Assembly: GCF_014647795.1 (NCBI RefSeq) | Contig: NZ_BMPW01000008.1 | Location: 124,001-188,000 of the forward strand | Reading direction: 5' to 3' | Length of the DNA stretch: 64,000 nucleotides | From: Actinoplanes campanulatus | GTDB taxonomy: Bacteria; Actinomycetota; Actinomycetes; Mycobacteriales; Micromonosporaceae | Part shown: positions 16,895-25,433 of the stretch, in pieces | How positions within the stretch are numbered: position 1 is the stretch's first letter | Layout: each line of letters opens with the position of its first letter | Position numbers and translations under genes: made by a program | Notes under the pieces: model-generated | Databases searched by the model: none | Told to the model about the DNA's origin: nothing | The model's input: the letters and a program-made list of their open reading frames with translations, nothing else

Positions 16895-17350
16895 ATGGTT
16901 CAGACACTCCTCAGCCTGGTCGGCCTGACCCTCATCGGCGCCGCCGTGATCCTGGTCCTCCAGGGCTTCGCGGGCCGTCGCCAGGTGACCCGCGAGCTGG
17001 AAGACCAGCGCATCCGCTTCCCCTCCGACGGTCTGCCGGCCGCCCTCGTCGGGTACGCCGGACGGCCGGTGCGCACCGGCACGGAGGCCCGCGCCTACTC
17101 CGAGATGATCGGCGAGCACGTCCGGTCGGCGACCGGCGGCCGCACCTACGCCGAGGTGACCGCCGAGGCGCAGCGCAACGCCGGCGACGAGAAGCTGGGC
17201 CGGCTGCGCCAGACGGCGTTCATGGGCGAGACGCTGCGCGGGGCGCTGCTCGGCGCCTATCAGGCCTGGCAGGTCACCCTGCTGGTGATCGGGCTGGGCG
17301 TGCTGTGCGCCGCCATCGGAGCGGGTTTTCTGGTCATGGCACTGCGATGA
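16895..17350 (+). CDS. Two-helix membrane protein, unknown
   Basis: 151 residues: an N-terminal transmembrane helix (LSLVGLTLIGAAVILVLQGF), a central charged region (residues 30-115) with helices such as GETLRGALLGAYQA, and a C-terminal transmembrane helix (TLLVIGLGVLCAAIGAGFLVM). The soluble part would face the same side as both termini. No motif allows a function to be named; it precedes the SMR pump operator by a few bases. Confidence 0.65.
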   Translation: MVQTLLSLVGLTLIGAAVILVLQGFAGRRQVTRELEDQRIRFPSDGLPAALVGYAGRPVRTGTEARAYSEMIGEHVRSATGGRTYAEVTAEAQRNAGDEKLGRLRQTAFMGETLRGALLGAYQAWQVTLLVIGLGVLCAAIGAGFLVMALR

Positions 17351-17357
17351 GCCCTTC

Positions 17358-17387
17358 TTGTACGATCGTACTTGTACGTTCGTACAA
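17358..17387. promoter_or_regulatory. Tandem palindromic operator upstream of the SMR pump
   Basis: A 30-bp near-perfect palindrome made of two overlapping shorter ones, GTACGATCGTAC and GTACGTTCGTAC, flanked by TTGTAC and GTACAA. It lies 21 bp before the SMR start codon. The tandem design is typical of TetR-family sites that bind two dimers (QacR-like), and the downstream gene is a TetR protein. Confidence 0.75.
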
Positions 17388-17407
17388 GAGTGGATCGAGG
17401 GCTCACC

Positions 17408-17734
17408 GTGCACTACGTCCTCCTGGGCGGCGCCATCGCCGCCGAACTCATCGCCACCAGCCTGATGAAGGCGACCGACGGATTCACCAGGCTCTGGCCG
17501 ACACTGGCCGTCCTCGCCGGATACGTCATCTCCTTCGTCCTGCTCGCCCAAGCCGTCAAGGGCATCGAAGTGGGTGTCGCCTACGCCATCTGGTCGGCGG
17601 TCGGCACCGCCGCGATCGTCGCCATCGGCGCGGTCTTCCTGGGCGAGCCGCTCACCACCGTTAAGGTGGCGGGCATCGCCCTCATCATCGCCGGAGTCGT
17701 CATGCTCAACCTCAACGCCAGCGGGGCCCATTGA
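17408..17734 (+). CDS. SMR family multidrug efflux protein
   Basis: 108 residues and four transmembrane helices, the canonical small multidrug resistance size. The membrane-embedded glutamate is present in helix 1 (GGAIAAELIATSLMKATDG, Glu13), and helix 3 has AYAIWSAVGTAAI and helix 4 GIALIIAGVVMLNL, as in EmrE and Mmr-type pumps. It exports lipophilic cations using the proton gradient. Start GTG 17408 has GAGGG 6 nt upstream. Its TGA overlaps the TTG start of the TetR gene, and a tandem operator precedes it, so the pair forms an autoregulated pump-repressor unit. Confidence 0.92.
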   Translation: MHYVLLGGAIAAELIATSLMKATDGFTRLWPTLAVLAGYVISFVLLAQAVKGIEVGVAYAIWSAVGTAAIVAIGAVFLGEPLTTVKVAGIALIIAGVVMLNLNASGAH

Positions 17735-18285
17735 CCGCGCCGCGCCGCCCGCAGCGGGCCCGTGACCCCGAGGCCCGCCGGGCCGCCCTCGCCGCCGCCA
17801 GCATGGAGGTCATCGCGGAGAACGGCGTCGGCCGCACCACGCACCGGGCCGTCGCCGCCCGCGCCGGGCTCCCGCTCGGCGCGACCACCTACTACTACCC
17901 GACCCTGGACGATCTCATCGCGGCCGGGCTGCGGCACGCCCTCGACGGCCTGCGGTCCGACCTGCTCGCCTGGGACGAGCGGCTGCGCGACGCGACCGAC
18001 ATCGCACAGACCCTCACCGACCTGGTCCGGGAGTATCTCGCCGACCGCCGCCAGGTCCGCATCGAGTACGAGCTGTGCGTGGCCGCCGCCCGGGACACCG
18101 CCCTGCGGCCACTCGCCGAAGCCTGGATGGAGGGCCTCCCGGAGATCGTGGCGGCCACCTTCGGCGCGGAGGCGTCCCGCAACATCTGCGCCCTGCTCGA
18201 CGGTTTCATCCTGGAGGCGCTGGTCACCGGCCGCGAACTGGACGCGCCCCGGCTCACCTCGGCCATCCGCAGACTGGCCGCCTGA
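17731..18285 (+). CDS. TetR family repressor of the SMR pump
   Basis: 184 residues. The helix-turn-helix is seen at residues 28-62 (AENGVGRTTHRAVAARAGLPLGATTYYYPTLDDLI), followed by a helical ligand-binding domain. The start appears to be TTG 17731, overlapping the SMR stop (TTGA), so the two are translationally coupled. It very probably binds the 30-bp palindrome at 17358-17387 and releases it on binding a pump substrate. Confidence 0.85.
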   Translation: MTAPRRPQRARDPEARRAALAAASMEVIAENGVGRTTHRAVAARAGLPLGATTYYYPTLDDLIAAGLRHALDGLRSDLLAWDERLRDATDIAQTLTDLVREYLADRRQVRIEYELCVAAARDTALRPLAEAWMEGLPEIVAATFGAEASRNICALLDGFILEALVTGRELDAPRLTSAIRRLAA

Positions 18286-18323
18286 ACTGTCACATTCCAC
18301 GGGATCCACATCGTCCTTCACCC

Positions 18324-19106
18324 ATGAGACTCTTCTCGATCGGTGAGGGGCCACCGCTGGTCCTGCTGCACGGTCTGGGCTCCACCCGGGCCGCCTGGAC
18401 GCCGGTGCTGGACCGGCTCGCCGCCACCCACACCGTCCACACCGTCGATCTGCCGGGATGCGGCGACACGCCACCGCTGCCGCCCGGTGTCGCGCCGGCC
18501 CCGCGACGACTGGCCGAGGCGGTGGCCCTCATGCTCGACCGGCACGGCGTGGACACGCCGCACGTCGCCGGGCACTCGCTCGGCGGCTGGGTCGCCCTGG
18601 AACTCGCCGCGCTGCGCCCGGTCGCCTCGATCACCCTGCTGTCCCCGGCCGGCCTGTGGCGGCGGCGCACCCCGGCCTACTGCACGGTCAGCCTGCTGCT
18701 CACCTGGGCCGGCTGCCGGTACGCCCGCCGCCCGCTGACCGCCCTGGTGGGATCGGCATGGGGCCGCCGCCTGCTGTTGTGGCAGTTCCACGCGAGCCCC
18801 GGCCGGATCAGCCCGGAGGTCGCCCGGCGGGGCATCGCCGACCTGGGCCGCGGCCCCGGCTTCCGGGCCACACTGCGGGCCACCCGGCGGATCCGCTACC
18901 GCCCCACCGAGCCGCTCACCATGCCGGTCACGCTGGCCTTCGGCATGCGGGACCGGCTGCTGCTGGCCGGACAGTCCCGGCACACCGGCCAGTTGCCGGC
19001 GCACACCCATCGGGCCGACCTGCCCGGCGCCGGCCACGTGCCGATGGACGACACCCCCAGCCTGGTCGTCGCGGCGATCCTGGACACGACCGTCGCCCGG
19101 CGATGA
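18324..19106 (+). CDS. Alpha/beta hydrolase
   Basis: 260 residues with the complete hydrolase triad: oxyanion motif LLHGLGSTRAAW near residue 14, nucleophile elbow GHSLGGW (Ser about 87), acid in FGMRDRLLL and His in GAGHVPMDD near the C-terminus. A lid region (residues 115-180) rich in Arg and Trp separates core strands. ATG 18324 starts the family-typical first strand. The stop overlaps the sigma factor gene (ATGA), so hydrolase and sigma factor are co-expressed. The substrate is unknown. Confidence 0.85.
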   Translation: MRLFSIGEGPPLVLLHGLGSTRAAWTPVLDRLAATHTVHTVDLPGCGDTPPLPPGVAPAPRRLAEAVALMLDRHGVDTPHVAGHSLGGWVALELAALRPVASITLLSPAGLWRRRTPAYCTVSLLLTWAGCRYARRPLTALVGSAWGRRLLLWQFHASPGRISPEVARRGIADLGRGPGFRATLRATRRIRYRPTEPLTMPVTLAFGMRDRLLLAGQSRHTGQLPAHTHRADLPGAGHVPMDDTPSLVVAAILDTTVARR

Positions 19107-19951
19107 CCGCCGACGCCTGGACCGCCGCCCGCCCCCGCCTGGTCCGGGTCGCCTACGCCATCCTCGGTTCGGTCGCCGAGGCCGAGGACGTGGTGTCCGA
19201 GTGCTGGTTCCGGCTGGCGCGCGCCGGACCGGTGCACGACGTCGAGGCGTGGGCCGTGGTGACCGTGACCCGGGCCGCGACCGACGTGCTGCGGTCCGCC
19301 CGGATGCGGCGGGAGACCTACCCCGGGCCGTGGCTGCCGGAACCGGTGGTGACCGCGGACCCGGCCGACCGGATCACCCTCGACGAACGGATCGGCTACG
19401 CGCTCCTGGTGGTCCTGGAGTCACTGACCCCGGCCGAACGCACCGCCTGGGTGCTGCACGACCTGTTCGGCCTCCCCTTCGAAGAGGTGGCGACGGTCGT
19501 CGGGCGCACTCCCGCGGCGGTCCGCCAGCTCGCGGTCCGGGCGCGGCGGCACGTGCGCGACCGTACCCCTCGCCTCGACATCGACCCGGACCAGCACCGC
19601 CGGGTGGTGCAACGCTTCCTCGCGGCCGCCGCCGGCGGCCGCCTCGGCGACCTGGTCGCCATGCTCGACCCGGACGCCGTGGTGACCAGCGACGGCGGCG
19701 GCCGAACCGGCAACGCGCGCCGCCCGGTGCACGGCGCGCCGCGGGCCGCCCATTTCCTGCTCGCCCTCGCCGCGAAGGCCGAACCACTCACCCCGGTCAC
19801 CGTGAACGGGCTGCTCGGCATGGCGGTCCACCGCGACGGGCGGGTCGACACGATCATCGCCTTCACGGTCGCCGCCGGCCGGATCCAGCGGGTCGACCTG
19901 ATCCGGGCCCCGGACAAACTGGCCCGGATCCAGCGGACGGAGCCCGGCTAG
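19103..19951 (+). CDS. ECF41-type (SigJ-like) RNA polymerase sigma factor
   Basis: 282 residues, longer than ordinary ECF factors because a SnoaL-like domain follows the sigma regions. Region 2 is AYAILGSVAEAEDVVSECWFRL (residues 18-39), region 4 is LTPAERTAWVLHDLFGLPFEEVA then VVGRTPAAVRQLAVRARRHVR, and the C-terminal ~115 residues carry DGGGRTGNARRPVHG, the ECF41 linker signature (usually DGGGK). In this group the C-terminal domain replaces an anti-sigma factor, and none is encoded here. ECF41 genes usually sit beside oxidoreductase or carboxymuconolactone-decarboxylase genes; here the partner is an alpha/beta hydrolase. Confidence 0.9.
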   Translation: MTADAWTAARPRLVRVAYAILGSVAEAEDVVSECWFRLARAGPVHDVEAWAVVTVTRAATDVLRSARMRRETYPGPWLPEPVVTADPADRITLDERIGYALLVVLESLTPAERTAWVLHDLFGLPFEEVATVVGRTPAAVRQLAVRARRHVRDRTPRLDIDPDQHRRVVQRFLAAAAGGRLGDLVAMLDPDAVVTSDGGGRTGNARRPVHGAPRAAHFLLALAAKAEPLTPVTVNGLLGMAVHRDGRVDTIIAFTVAAGRIQRVDLIRAPDKLARIQRTEPG

Positions 19952-22374
19952 TTCCTGCCGGTGACGGCGGCGACGGCGAGGGGCTCGGCGATCATCAGGG
20001 CGGCGCACTCGTCGGCCGGCAGGGGTTTGGCCATGAGATAGCCCTGGCCGTAGCGGTAGCCCATGTCCCGCAGCCGCTCCAGCTGGGCCCGGCTCTCGAT
20101 GCCCTCGGCGACCGCCTTGAGATCGAGGTGTTCGGCCAGCTGGGCGACCGCCGCGGCGACCGCGAGCCGGCCCCGGTCGGCGCCGGCGGCGATCCCGTCG
20201 ACGAACGACTTGTCCAGCTTCAGCACGTCCACCGGGAACGCGCGCAACAGGCTCAGCGACGACTGGCCGGTGCCGAAGTCGTCGAGGGCCAGCCGCACCC
20301 CCATCTCGTGCAGGTCGTGCAGCGTCTCGTTGACCTGCGGCCCGTCGGCCACCGACGACTCGGTGACCTCGATGATCAGGTGGTGCGGGGTGAGCCCGGT
20401 GTCGCTGAGCACGGCGGCGACCTCGTCGACGAAGCCGGCCTCGCGCAGTTGGCGGACCGCCACGTTGACGTTGATCGCCTCGACCGCTCCATCCTTCAAG
20501 GAGTCCCGCCAGCGGGCCAGCTGCGTGCAGGCCTCCCGCAGCACCCAGGCGCCCAGCGGCACGATCAGGCCGGAGCGCTCGGCGACCGGGATGAAGTCGG
20601 CGGGCGAGACGAAACCGCGTTCCGGGTGCTGCCAGCGCACCAGCGCCTCGGCGCCATGCATCCGGCCGGTGACCAGGTCGTACACCGGTTGGTAGAGAAG
20701 CCGCAGCTGGCCGCCCTGGATGGCGTCGTGCAGCTCGCCGGCGAGCCGGGCGTGGCCGGTCATGTCCTGGCGCATCCGCGGCTCGAACCGCACCCAGGAC
20801 GCCTTGCCGGCATCCTTGGCCACGTACATCGCGATGTCGGCGTTGCGCAGCACCTCGTCGGCGGTCTCGCCCGGTTCGGCGACCACCACGCCGATGCTGG
20901 CGTGCAGCATGAACCGCTGTGCCTCGACCGGCAGCGGCCGTCCGACGGCGTGCTGGAAGCGGGCGGCGGCGGCCTCGATCCCGGCCGGGTCGCCGGACGG
21001 CAGAAGCACCGCGAACTCGTCGCCGCCGAGGCGGGCCACGCACCCGCGGTCGCCGTCGGCGCATCGCCGCAGCCGTTCGGCGAGCCGGGCCAGCAGCTGG
21101 TCGGCGGCGGCCGGCCCGAGCGTGTCGTTGACCATCTTGAAGTCGTCGATGTCGATCAGCAGCACGGTGGCGGGTCGCCCACCGGCCAGGCGGTCGGTCA
21201 GGGCCAGGGTGAATCCGGTGCGGTTCGGCAGGCCGGTCAGGTGGTCGCTGAGCGCCAGGCGTTCCAGTTCGGTCTGCTGGTGGCGGACACCACGCAGCGC
21301 GAGCTGGTTCTCCCGCAGGCTGAGCAGCTGGCGGGCGACCATGATGGCGGCGATCAGCACCGCCCCGATGATCACGGCGCGGCCGCGCATGTCCAGGTCG
21401 CGGGCGGAGACGACGATGACCAGCACGGCGGTTCCGGTGACCGCGACGAACTGGAGCGGGCCGCCGATCGACCAGCGCGGCCGTTTCGGCGGCTGCACGT
21501 CCAGGACCAGGCTCTGCCGGTAGGCGGCCATGCAGATGCCCAACCCGACCAGCGGGTAGCCGAGCACCGACAGCAGCAGCATGCCGGTCTCGGTGCCGCC
21601 CAGGATCAGCATCACGGCGACCAGGCCGGCCAGCGGCCCGATGGTCAGCACGGCCAGCGCCACCGGGTCGACGCGGCCCTCCGGGCTGACCGCCGCCTTG
21701 CCGAACACCACCAGCGCCAGCAGGCAGCCGACGCCGACCGCGCCGGCCGTGATCAGGGTGCCGCCCGAGGTGCCGTCGGGAACGGCGTCCAGCACCACGT
21801 AGGTGAAGAACACCGTGCCGGCGACGCCCACCGCGATGCCGTCGAGCAGCAGCCGCGCCCAGTCCAGCCGGGTCCGTGGAACCAGCGGGACGTGCCGGAA
21901 CGCCAGCATCGCCAGGCCGAGGCCGATCAGCGTGGGGATCGCCTCGTAGAGCGGCATGCCGGGGGCGCCGACGCCGCCGTGGACCATGTTGGCGACCGTG
22001 CTGAGCACCAGGCTGGCCGCGGTGAGCGCCCAGAGTGCCCAGAATCCGCGTACCGGGGGCATCGGGGCGGCCAGGCGGCTCACACGCCAGCAGGCGAACG
22101 CGGCCGCGCAGAGCACGACGGTGCCGCCCAGGTTCCCCCAGACGCGATCATCGGCGTCACGCACGGCGAGCCAGGCGAGCACGGCCACGATCGTGGTCAG
22201 GCTCACGATCAGGGGTACGCGCAGTGCCCGGTCCGATCCGCTCATCTCGGTTGTCGTTTCGGCATCCGGGCCGATCTCCTGAGCCGTCCGGCTCCGGGCT
22301 TGCGCCGGTTCGACATGATCGTCACCGTGGCACTGATGGCGATCATGCTCGTTGCGGCTCGCCATGATTTCCAC
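19948..22374 (-). CDS. Membrane GGDEF-EAL cyclic-di-GMP turnover protein
   Basis: 808 residues. About nine transmembrane helices occupy residues 50-345, then a coiled linker, a GGDEF domain (RLGGDEFAV near residue 450, active-site motif intact) and an EAL domain (GAEALVRWQHP, INVNVAVRQL, LIIEVTESSV, LALDDFGTG, LKLDKSFV, VAEGIES, QGYLMAKPL), with all metal and catalytic positions of active phosphodiesterases present. Both diguanylate cyclase and phosphodiesterase activity are possible. This resembles the multi-TM GGDEF-EAL proteins (CdgB/RmdB type) of streptomycetes. The start is uncertain (GTG 22374 or ATG 22365). It is convergent with the sigma factor gene. Confidence 0.92.
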   Translation of the reverse strand: MEIMASRNEHDRHQCHGDDHVEPAQARSRTAQEIGPDAETTTEMSGSDRALRVPLIVSLTTIVAVLAWLAVRDADDRVWGNLGGTVVLCAAAFACWRVSRLAAPMPPVRGFWALWALTAASLVLSTVANMVHGGVGAPGMPLYEAIPTLIGLGLAMLAFRHVPLVPRTRLDWARLLLDGIAVGVAGTVFFTYVVLDAVPDGTSGGTLITAGAVGVGCLLALVVFGKAAVSPEGRVDPVALAVLTIGPLAGLVAVMLILGGTETGMLLLSVLGYPLVGLGICMAAYRQSLVLDVQPPKRPRWSIGGPLQFVAVTGTAVLVIVVSARDLDMRGRAVIIGAVLIAAIMVARQLLSLRENQLALRGVRHQQTELERLALSDHLTGLPNRTGFTLALTDRLAGGRPATVLLIDIDDFKMVNDTLGPAAADQLLARLAERLRRCADGDRGCVARLGGDEFAVLLPSGDPAGIEAAAARFQHAVGRPLPVEAQRFMLHASIGVVVAEPGETADEVLRNADIAMYVAKDAGKASWVRFEPRMRQDMTGHARLAGELHDAIQGGQLRLLYQPVYDLVTGRMHGAEALVRWQHPERGFVSPADFIPVAERSGLIVPLGAWVLREACTQLARWRDSLKDGAVEAINVNVAVRQLREAGFVDEVAAVLSDTGLTPHHLIIEVTESSVADGPQVNETLHDLHEMGVRLALDDFGTGQSSLSLLRAFPVDVLKLDKSFVDGIAAGADRGRLAVAAAVAQLAEHLDLKAVAEGIESRAQLERLRDMGYRYGQGYLMAKPLPADECAALMIAEPLAVAAVTGRN

Positions 22375-22393
22375 AGAAAATACGAAATAGCAG

Positions 22394-22429
22394 TTGATCT
22401 TCGTACAACTGATCGACTAACTTGCCTCT
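22394..22429 (+). promoter_or_regulatory. Leaderless promoter of the lipoprotein gene
   Basis: TTGATC (22394-22399) and TAACTT (22418-22423) are separated by 18 bp. The GTG start at 22430 follows the -10 by 6 nt with no ribosome binding site. The divergent GGDEF-EAL gene starts only 55 bp away, so the two promoters overlap. Confidence 0.55.
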
Positions 22430-22921
22430 GTGATTGCTGTGCGAATTGCCACCGCCGTACTTGCCGGCGTTTCGATGATGGGCCTGGCCGCTTGCGGCGA
22501 CGACAAGGCCGCCACCACCGCCGAGCCGGCCAAGCCGGCCGCCACCTCAGCCCTGCCCGAGGCTGAGGCCACCACCGCGCCCGCCGCGGCCGCCCCCGCC
22601 GACAAGGTGATCTGCGAGGACGCCAACAAGGCGGCCGAGTCGTTCAAGAAGGCGCTGCTCACCATCATGAGCACCACCGGCGGCGACGTTCCGAAGAAGG
22701 ACGCCGCGCTGATGCTGAGCGACTTCGCCGCCAACCTGGAGAAGGCGGCCGAGGGCTCGGACACCGCCGTCGCCACCGCCCTCAAGACCAACGCCGCCGA
22801 GGCCGCGAAGGCCGCCAAGGCCGACGATCCGGTCAACGCCGCGGACACCCCGGAGTCCGCGAAGGCCGCCAAGGAGTTCAACGCCGCCTGCAAGGCCGTC
22901 GGCGTCAAGACCAACCTCTGA
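22430..22921 (+). CDS. Ala/Lys-rich small lipoprotein
   Basis: 163 residues. The signal peptide ends in a lipobox (MMGLAACGDD, Cys at residue 22). An Ala/Thr/Pro/Glu linker (residues 25-60) leads to a helical domain with two cysteines (KVICEDANKAAESFKKAL and FNAACKAVGVKTNL) that probably form a disulfide. Such anchored helical proteins are common in Actinoplanes-type genomes, but the function is unknown. It shares its promoter region with the c-di-GMP gene. Confidence 0.75.
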   Translation: MIAVRIATAVLAGVSMMGLAACGDDKAATTAEPAKPAATSALPEAEATTAPAAAAPADKVICEDANKAAESFKKALLTIMSTTGGDVPKKDAALMLSDFAANLEKAAEGSDTAVATALKTNAAEAAKAAKADDPVNAADTPESAKAAKEFNAACKAVGVKTNL

Positions 22922-22933
22922 TCCATCCGCTGA

Positions 22934-22968
22934 CGATGTCCCGGCGTGCCACGCACGCCGGGACATCG
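22934..22968. terminator. Bidirectional hairpin terminator between lipoprotein gene and cysK
   Basis: CGATGTCCCGGCGTG (22934-22948) pairs perfectly with CACGCCGGGACATCG (22954-22968): a 15-bp stem with a 5-nt loop between two convergent genes. It lacks a T-tract, but position and strength fit a terminator used from both sides. Confidence 0.8.
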
Positions 22969-22973
22969 GCGTC

Positions 22974-23894
22974 TCAGGGGTTGGCGAACAGCGGAGTGCT
23001 CAGGTAGCGCTCACCGGTGTCCGGCAGCACGACCACGATCGTCTTGCCCACGTTCTCCGCCCGCCAGGCCAGCTCGCGCGCCGCGTGCAGGGCCGCGCCG
23101 CTGGAGACACCGGCCAGGATGCCCTCGGTCCGGGCCAGCTGACGCCCGGCCTCCCGGGCCTGCTCCACGTCGACCTTGACCACCTCGTCGTAGATGGTCG
23201 GGTCCAGCACCTCGGGCACGAACCCGGCGCCGATGCCCTGAATGCCGTGCGGACCCGACCGGCCGCCGGACAGCACCGGCGACTCCGTCGGCTCGACCGC
23301 GTAGACGCGCAGCTCGGGCCGCTTCTCCTTGAGCACCTGGCCGACGCCGGTGAGGGTGCCGCCGGTGCCGACACCGCCCACGAACAGGTCCACCTGGCCG
23401 TCGGTGTCGTTCCAGATCTCCAGGGCCGTGGTACGCCGGTGCATGTCCGGGTTCGCCGGATTGTCGAACTGCATCGGCAGCCAGGCCCGCTGCTCCTCGG
23501 CGATCTCCAGCGCCTTGGCCACCGCGCCCTTCATGCCCTCGGCCGCCGGGGTGAGAACCAGCTTCGCACCGTACGCCACCAGCAGCGCCCGCCGTTCCGC
23601 GCTCATGCTGTCCGGCATGGTGAGGGTGAGCCGGTAGCCGCGGGCGGCCGCCACCAGGGCCAGCCCGATACCGGTGTTGCCGCTGGTCGCCTCCACGATG
23701 GCGGAGCCGGGGCGCAGCTCCTCGGTGGCCTCGGCGGCCTCGACCATGGCGAGGGCGATCCGGTCCTTGACGCTGCCGCCGGGGTTCGCGGACTCGAGCT
23801 TGGCGATCAGCTTCGCCGGCAGTCCCGGCTCGAAACGGGTCAGCCGCACCATCGGGGTCCGGCCGATCAACTCGGTGACGTCGTTGTAGATCAA
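22974..23894 (-). CDS. cysK: Cysteine synthase A (O-acetylserine sulfhydrylase)
   Basis: 306 residues. The PLP enzyme forms L-cysteine from O-acetylserine and sulfide. Seen: [14 protein letters not shown] (Lys Schiff base, about residue 43), [11 protein letters not shown] (substrate loop), [12 protein letters not shown] (phosphate-binding loop) and GVSSGAAL near the C-terminus. The start is TTG 23894 overlapping the cysE stop (TTGA), with AGGAG 7 nt upstream, so cysE and cysK are translationally coupled and make the complete serine-to-cysteine step. Confidence 0.96.
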   Translation of the reverse strand: MIYNDVTELIGRTPMVRLTRFEPGLPAKLIAKLESANPGGSVKDRIALAMVEAAEATEELRPGSAIVEATSGNTGIGLALVAAARGYRLTLTMPDSMSAERRALLVAYGAKLVLTPAAEGMKGAVAKALEIAEEQRAWLPMQFDNPANPDMHRRTTALEIWNDTDGQVDLFVGGVGTGGTLTGVGQVLKEKRPELRVYAVEPTESPVLSGGRSGPHGIQGIGAGFVPEVLDPTIYDEVVKVDVEQAREAGRQLARTEGILAGVSSGAALHAARELAWRAENVGKTIVVVLPDTGERYLSTPLFANP

Positions 23895-24436
23895 TTCCTC
23901 GCTCCTGCGTTCTGTGGGAAAGAGTCGGGGACGATTTCTGCGGCCGGGGCCCGCATCCGGGCGCCGGCCGGAACGTCGGAGACGACCAGGGACATGGCGC
24001 CGATCTCGGCGTCCTCCCCGATCCGGACGGGGCCGAGCACCGTGGCGCCCACCCCCAGAGTCACCCGGTCACCCACCTCCGGGTGACGACGGCTGCCCTT
24101 GGCGTCCCGCCGCCAGCCACGCCCACCGAGGGTGACCTGGTGGTACATGGTGACGTCGTCACCGATCCGGGCGGTCTCGCCGATCACGACGCCCGCGCCG
24201 TGGTCGATGAACAACCGCCGCCCGACGACCGCACCCGGATGGATCTCGATCCCGGTGACGAAACGCATCACCTGCGACAGCAGGCGCGGCAGGAACGGGA
24301 TACGGGCGCGGTGCAGCAGATGCGCCACGCGGTGACCCCAGAGCGCCCACAGACCGGGGTAGAGGAACACCTCGGCGACGCGGACGCCGTACAGGGCGGG
24401 ATCGCGCCGGCAGTAGGCGCGGATGTCTTCCAGCAA
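23891..24436 (-). CDS. cysE: Serine O-acetyltransferase
   Basis: 181 residues, the short (EpsC-type) form of CysE. It acetylates L-serine with acetyl-CoA and supplies CysK. The N-terminal helical part is followed by a left-handed beta-helix built from hexapeptide repeats ([63 protein letters not shown]). The conserved active-site segment [13 protein letters not shown] is present. The start is probably TTG 24436, with GAGGA 7 nt upstream; no ATG or GTG is better placed. A 35-codon leaderless ORF lies 42 bp upstream on the same strand. Confidence 0.93.
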   Translation of the reverse strand: MLEDIRAYCRRDPALYGVRVAEVFLYPGLWALWGHRVAHLLHRARIPFLPRLLSQVMRFVTGIEIHPGAVVGRRLFIDHGAGVVIGETARIGDDVTMYHQVTLGGRGWRRDAKGSRRHPEVGDRVTLGVGATVLGPVRIGEDAEIGAMSLVVSDVPAGARMRAPAAEIVPDSFPQNAGARN

Positions 24437-24478
24437 GGGGGGATCCTCGGTCGGAGCGTGCGTGGCGGCGGTGCGGCG

Positions 24479-24586
24479 TCAGCGGCCGGGACAGCGCTCG
24501 TCGAAGACCCGGCGCACGTGCGGGCCCGCCATCGGCACGGCGAACCGGTATCCGGCCATCCGCCGCTGGGCCTCCCGCTCACTCAT
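24479..24586 (-). CDS. Leaderless 35-residue ORF upstream of cysE-cysK
   Basis: The ORF begins MSEREAQRRMAGYRFAV and ends RRVFDERCPGR. It is basic, with one cysteine four codons before the stop. The ATG is preceded by TAGCCT with 7 nt between, so it is predicted to be translated from a leaderless mRNA. It lies in the 5' part of the transcript that continues into cysE, 42 bp away. Leaderless small ORFs containing cysteine codons upstream of cysteine genes act as cysteine-responsive attenuators in mycobacteria; here a regulatory role is inference. It could also be a functional small protein. Confidence 0.5.
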   Translation of the reverse strand: MSEREAQRRMAGYRFAVPMAGPHVRRVFDERCPGR

Positions 24587-24694
24587 GGCGGCAAGGCTAG
24601 CCGATCGCCCGAACCCGCCGGCAGAGCCGAAGGTAGTGGCGAGGGTGACCTTCGCCCCTGGGCGAAGAGCCGTCCGGCGCCTAGCGTCGGTGCC

Positions 24695-25432
24695 GTGAGC
24701 AGCACCTCGACGCGCCCGGCCCGCCGCACGATCCGGCAGTTCCTGCCGCCCCAGCACGGCGCGTGGGCGATGCTGCTGCTGCCCTACCTGGCCGGGCTGC
24801 TCGTCGCCGGGTTCCGCTGGCCGGACGTGCCGCTGCTGATCGCCTGGCTGGCCGGCTACCTGCTGTCGTACTACGTGTTCCTGGCGGTCAAGTCGCGCCG
24901 CCCCGGCCGCTACCTGCCCCAGTTCCGGCTGTACGGGCTGCTCGCGGTCCCGGCCGGGGTGATCGTGCTGGCCGCCGAGCCACGGCTGCTGTGGTTCGCG
25001 CCGGTCTACGCCGTCCTGCTGGCGGCCAATGCCTGGTATGCCTGGCGCCGCCGGGAACGGGCCCTGCTCAACGATCTGGCCTCGGTCGCGCAGAGCTGCC
25101 TCATCATCGGAGTCGTCACGGTGATCGCCGGCGGCCGCCCCGCCGACACGTGGGCGGCGTTCGTGCTCGTGCTGCTCTACCTCACCGGCACGGTCCTCTA
25201 CGTGAAGACGATGATCCGCGAGCGCGGCAATCACACGTACCGGAAGGCCTCTGCCGGATATCACCTGGCCGCGCTCGCCGCGGCGACCGTGATCAGCATC
25301 CCGGCCGCGCTGGTCTTCACGCTCCTGCTGGCCCGCGCGTGGGTGCTGCCCGGCCGGTCGCTGACACCGAAGCAGGTCGGGTTCGTGGAGATCGGCGCGA
25401 GCGTGCTGGTGCTGTCGGTCGTGGCTCTGTAG
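24695..25432 (+). CDS. YwiC-like membrane protein
   Basis: 245 residues with about seven or eight transmembrane helices. The N-terminal signature RQFLPPQHGAWAMLLLPYLAG is diagnostic of the YwiC-like family (Bacillus ywiC lies beside the nar/fnr nitrate respiration genes). The function is unknown. A central conserved loop (YLTGTVLYVKTMIRERGNHTYRKAS) lies on one side of the membrane. Start GTG 24695 follows a TAGCGT -10 box by 7 nt, so the gene is leaderless. It is divergent from the cysE group. A repeat copy begins directly after its stop codon. Confidence 0.85.
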   Translation: MSSTSTRPARRTIRQFLPPQHGAWAMLLLPYLAGLLVAGFRWPDVPLLIAWLAGYLLSYYVFLAVKSRRPGRYLPQFRLYGLLAVPAGVIVLAAEPRLLWFAPVYAVLLAANAWYAWRRRERALLNDLASVAQSCLIIGVVTVIAGGRPADTWAAFVLVLLYLTGTVLYVKTMIRERGNHTYRKASAGYHLAALAAATVISIPAALVFTLLLARAWVLPGRSLTPKQVGFVEIGASVLVLSVVAL

Positions 25433-25433
25433 A

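Noticed and set aside
19201-22566. 1121-codon plus-strand frame across the sigma factor and GGDEF-EAL genes
   Set aside because: A frame shadow of two well-identified genes; no domain and no start signal.
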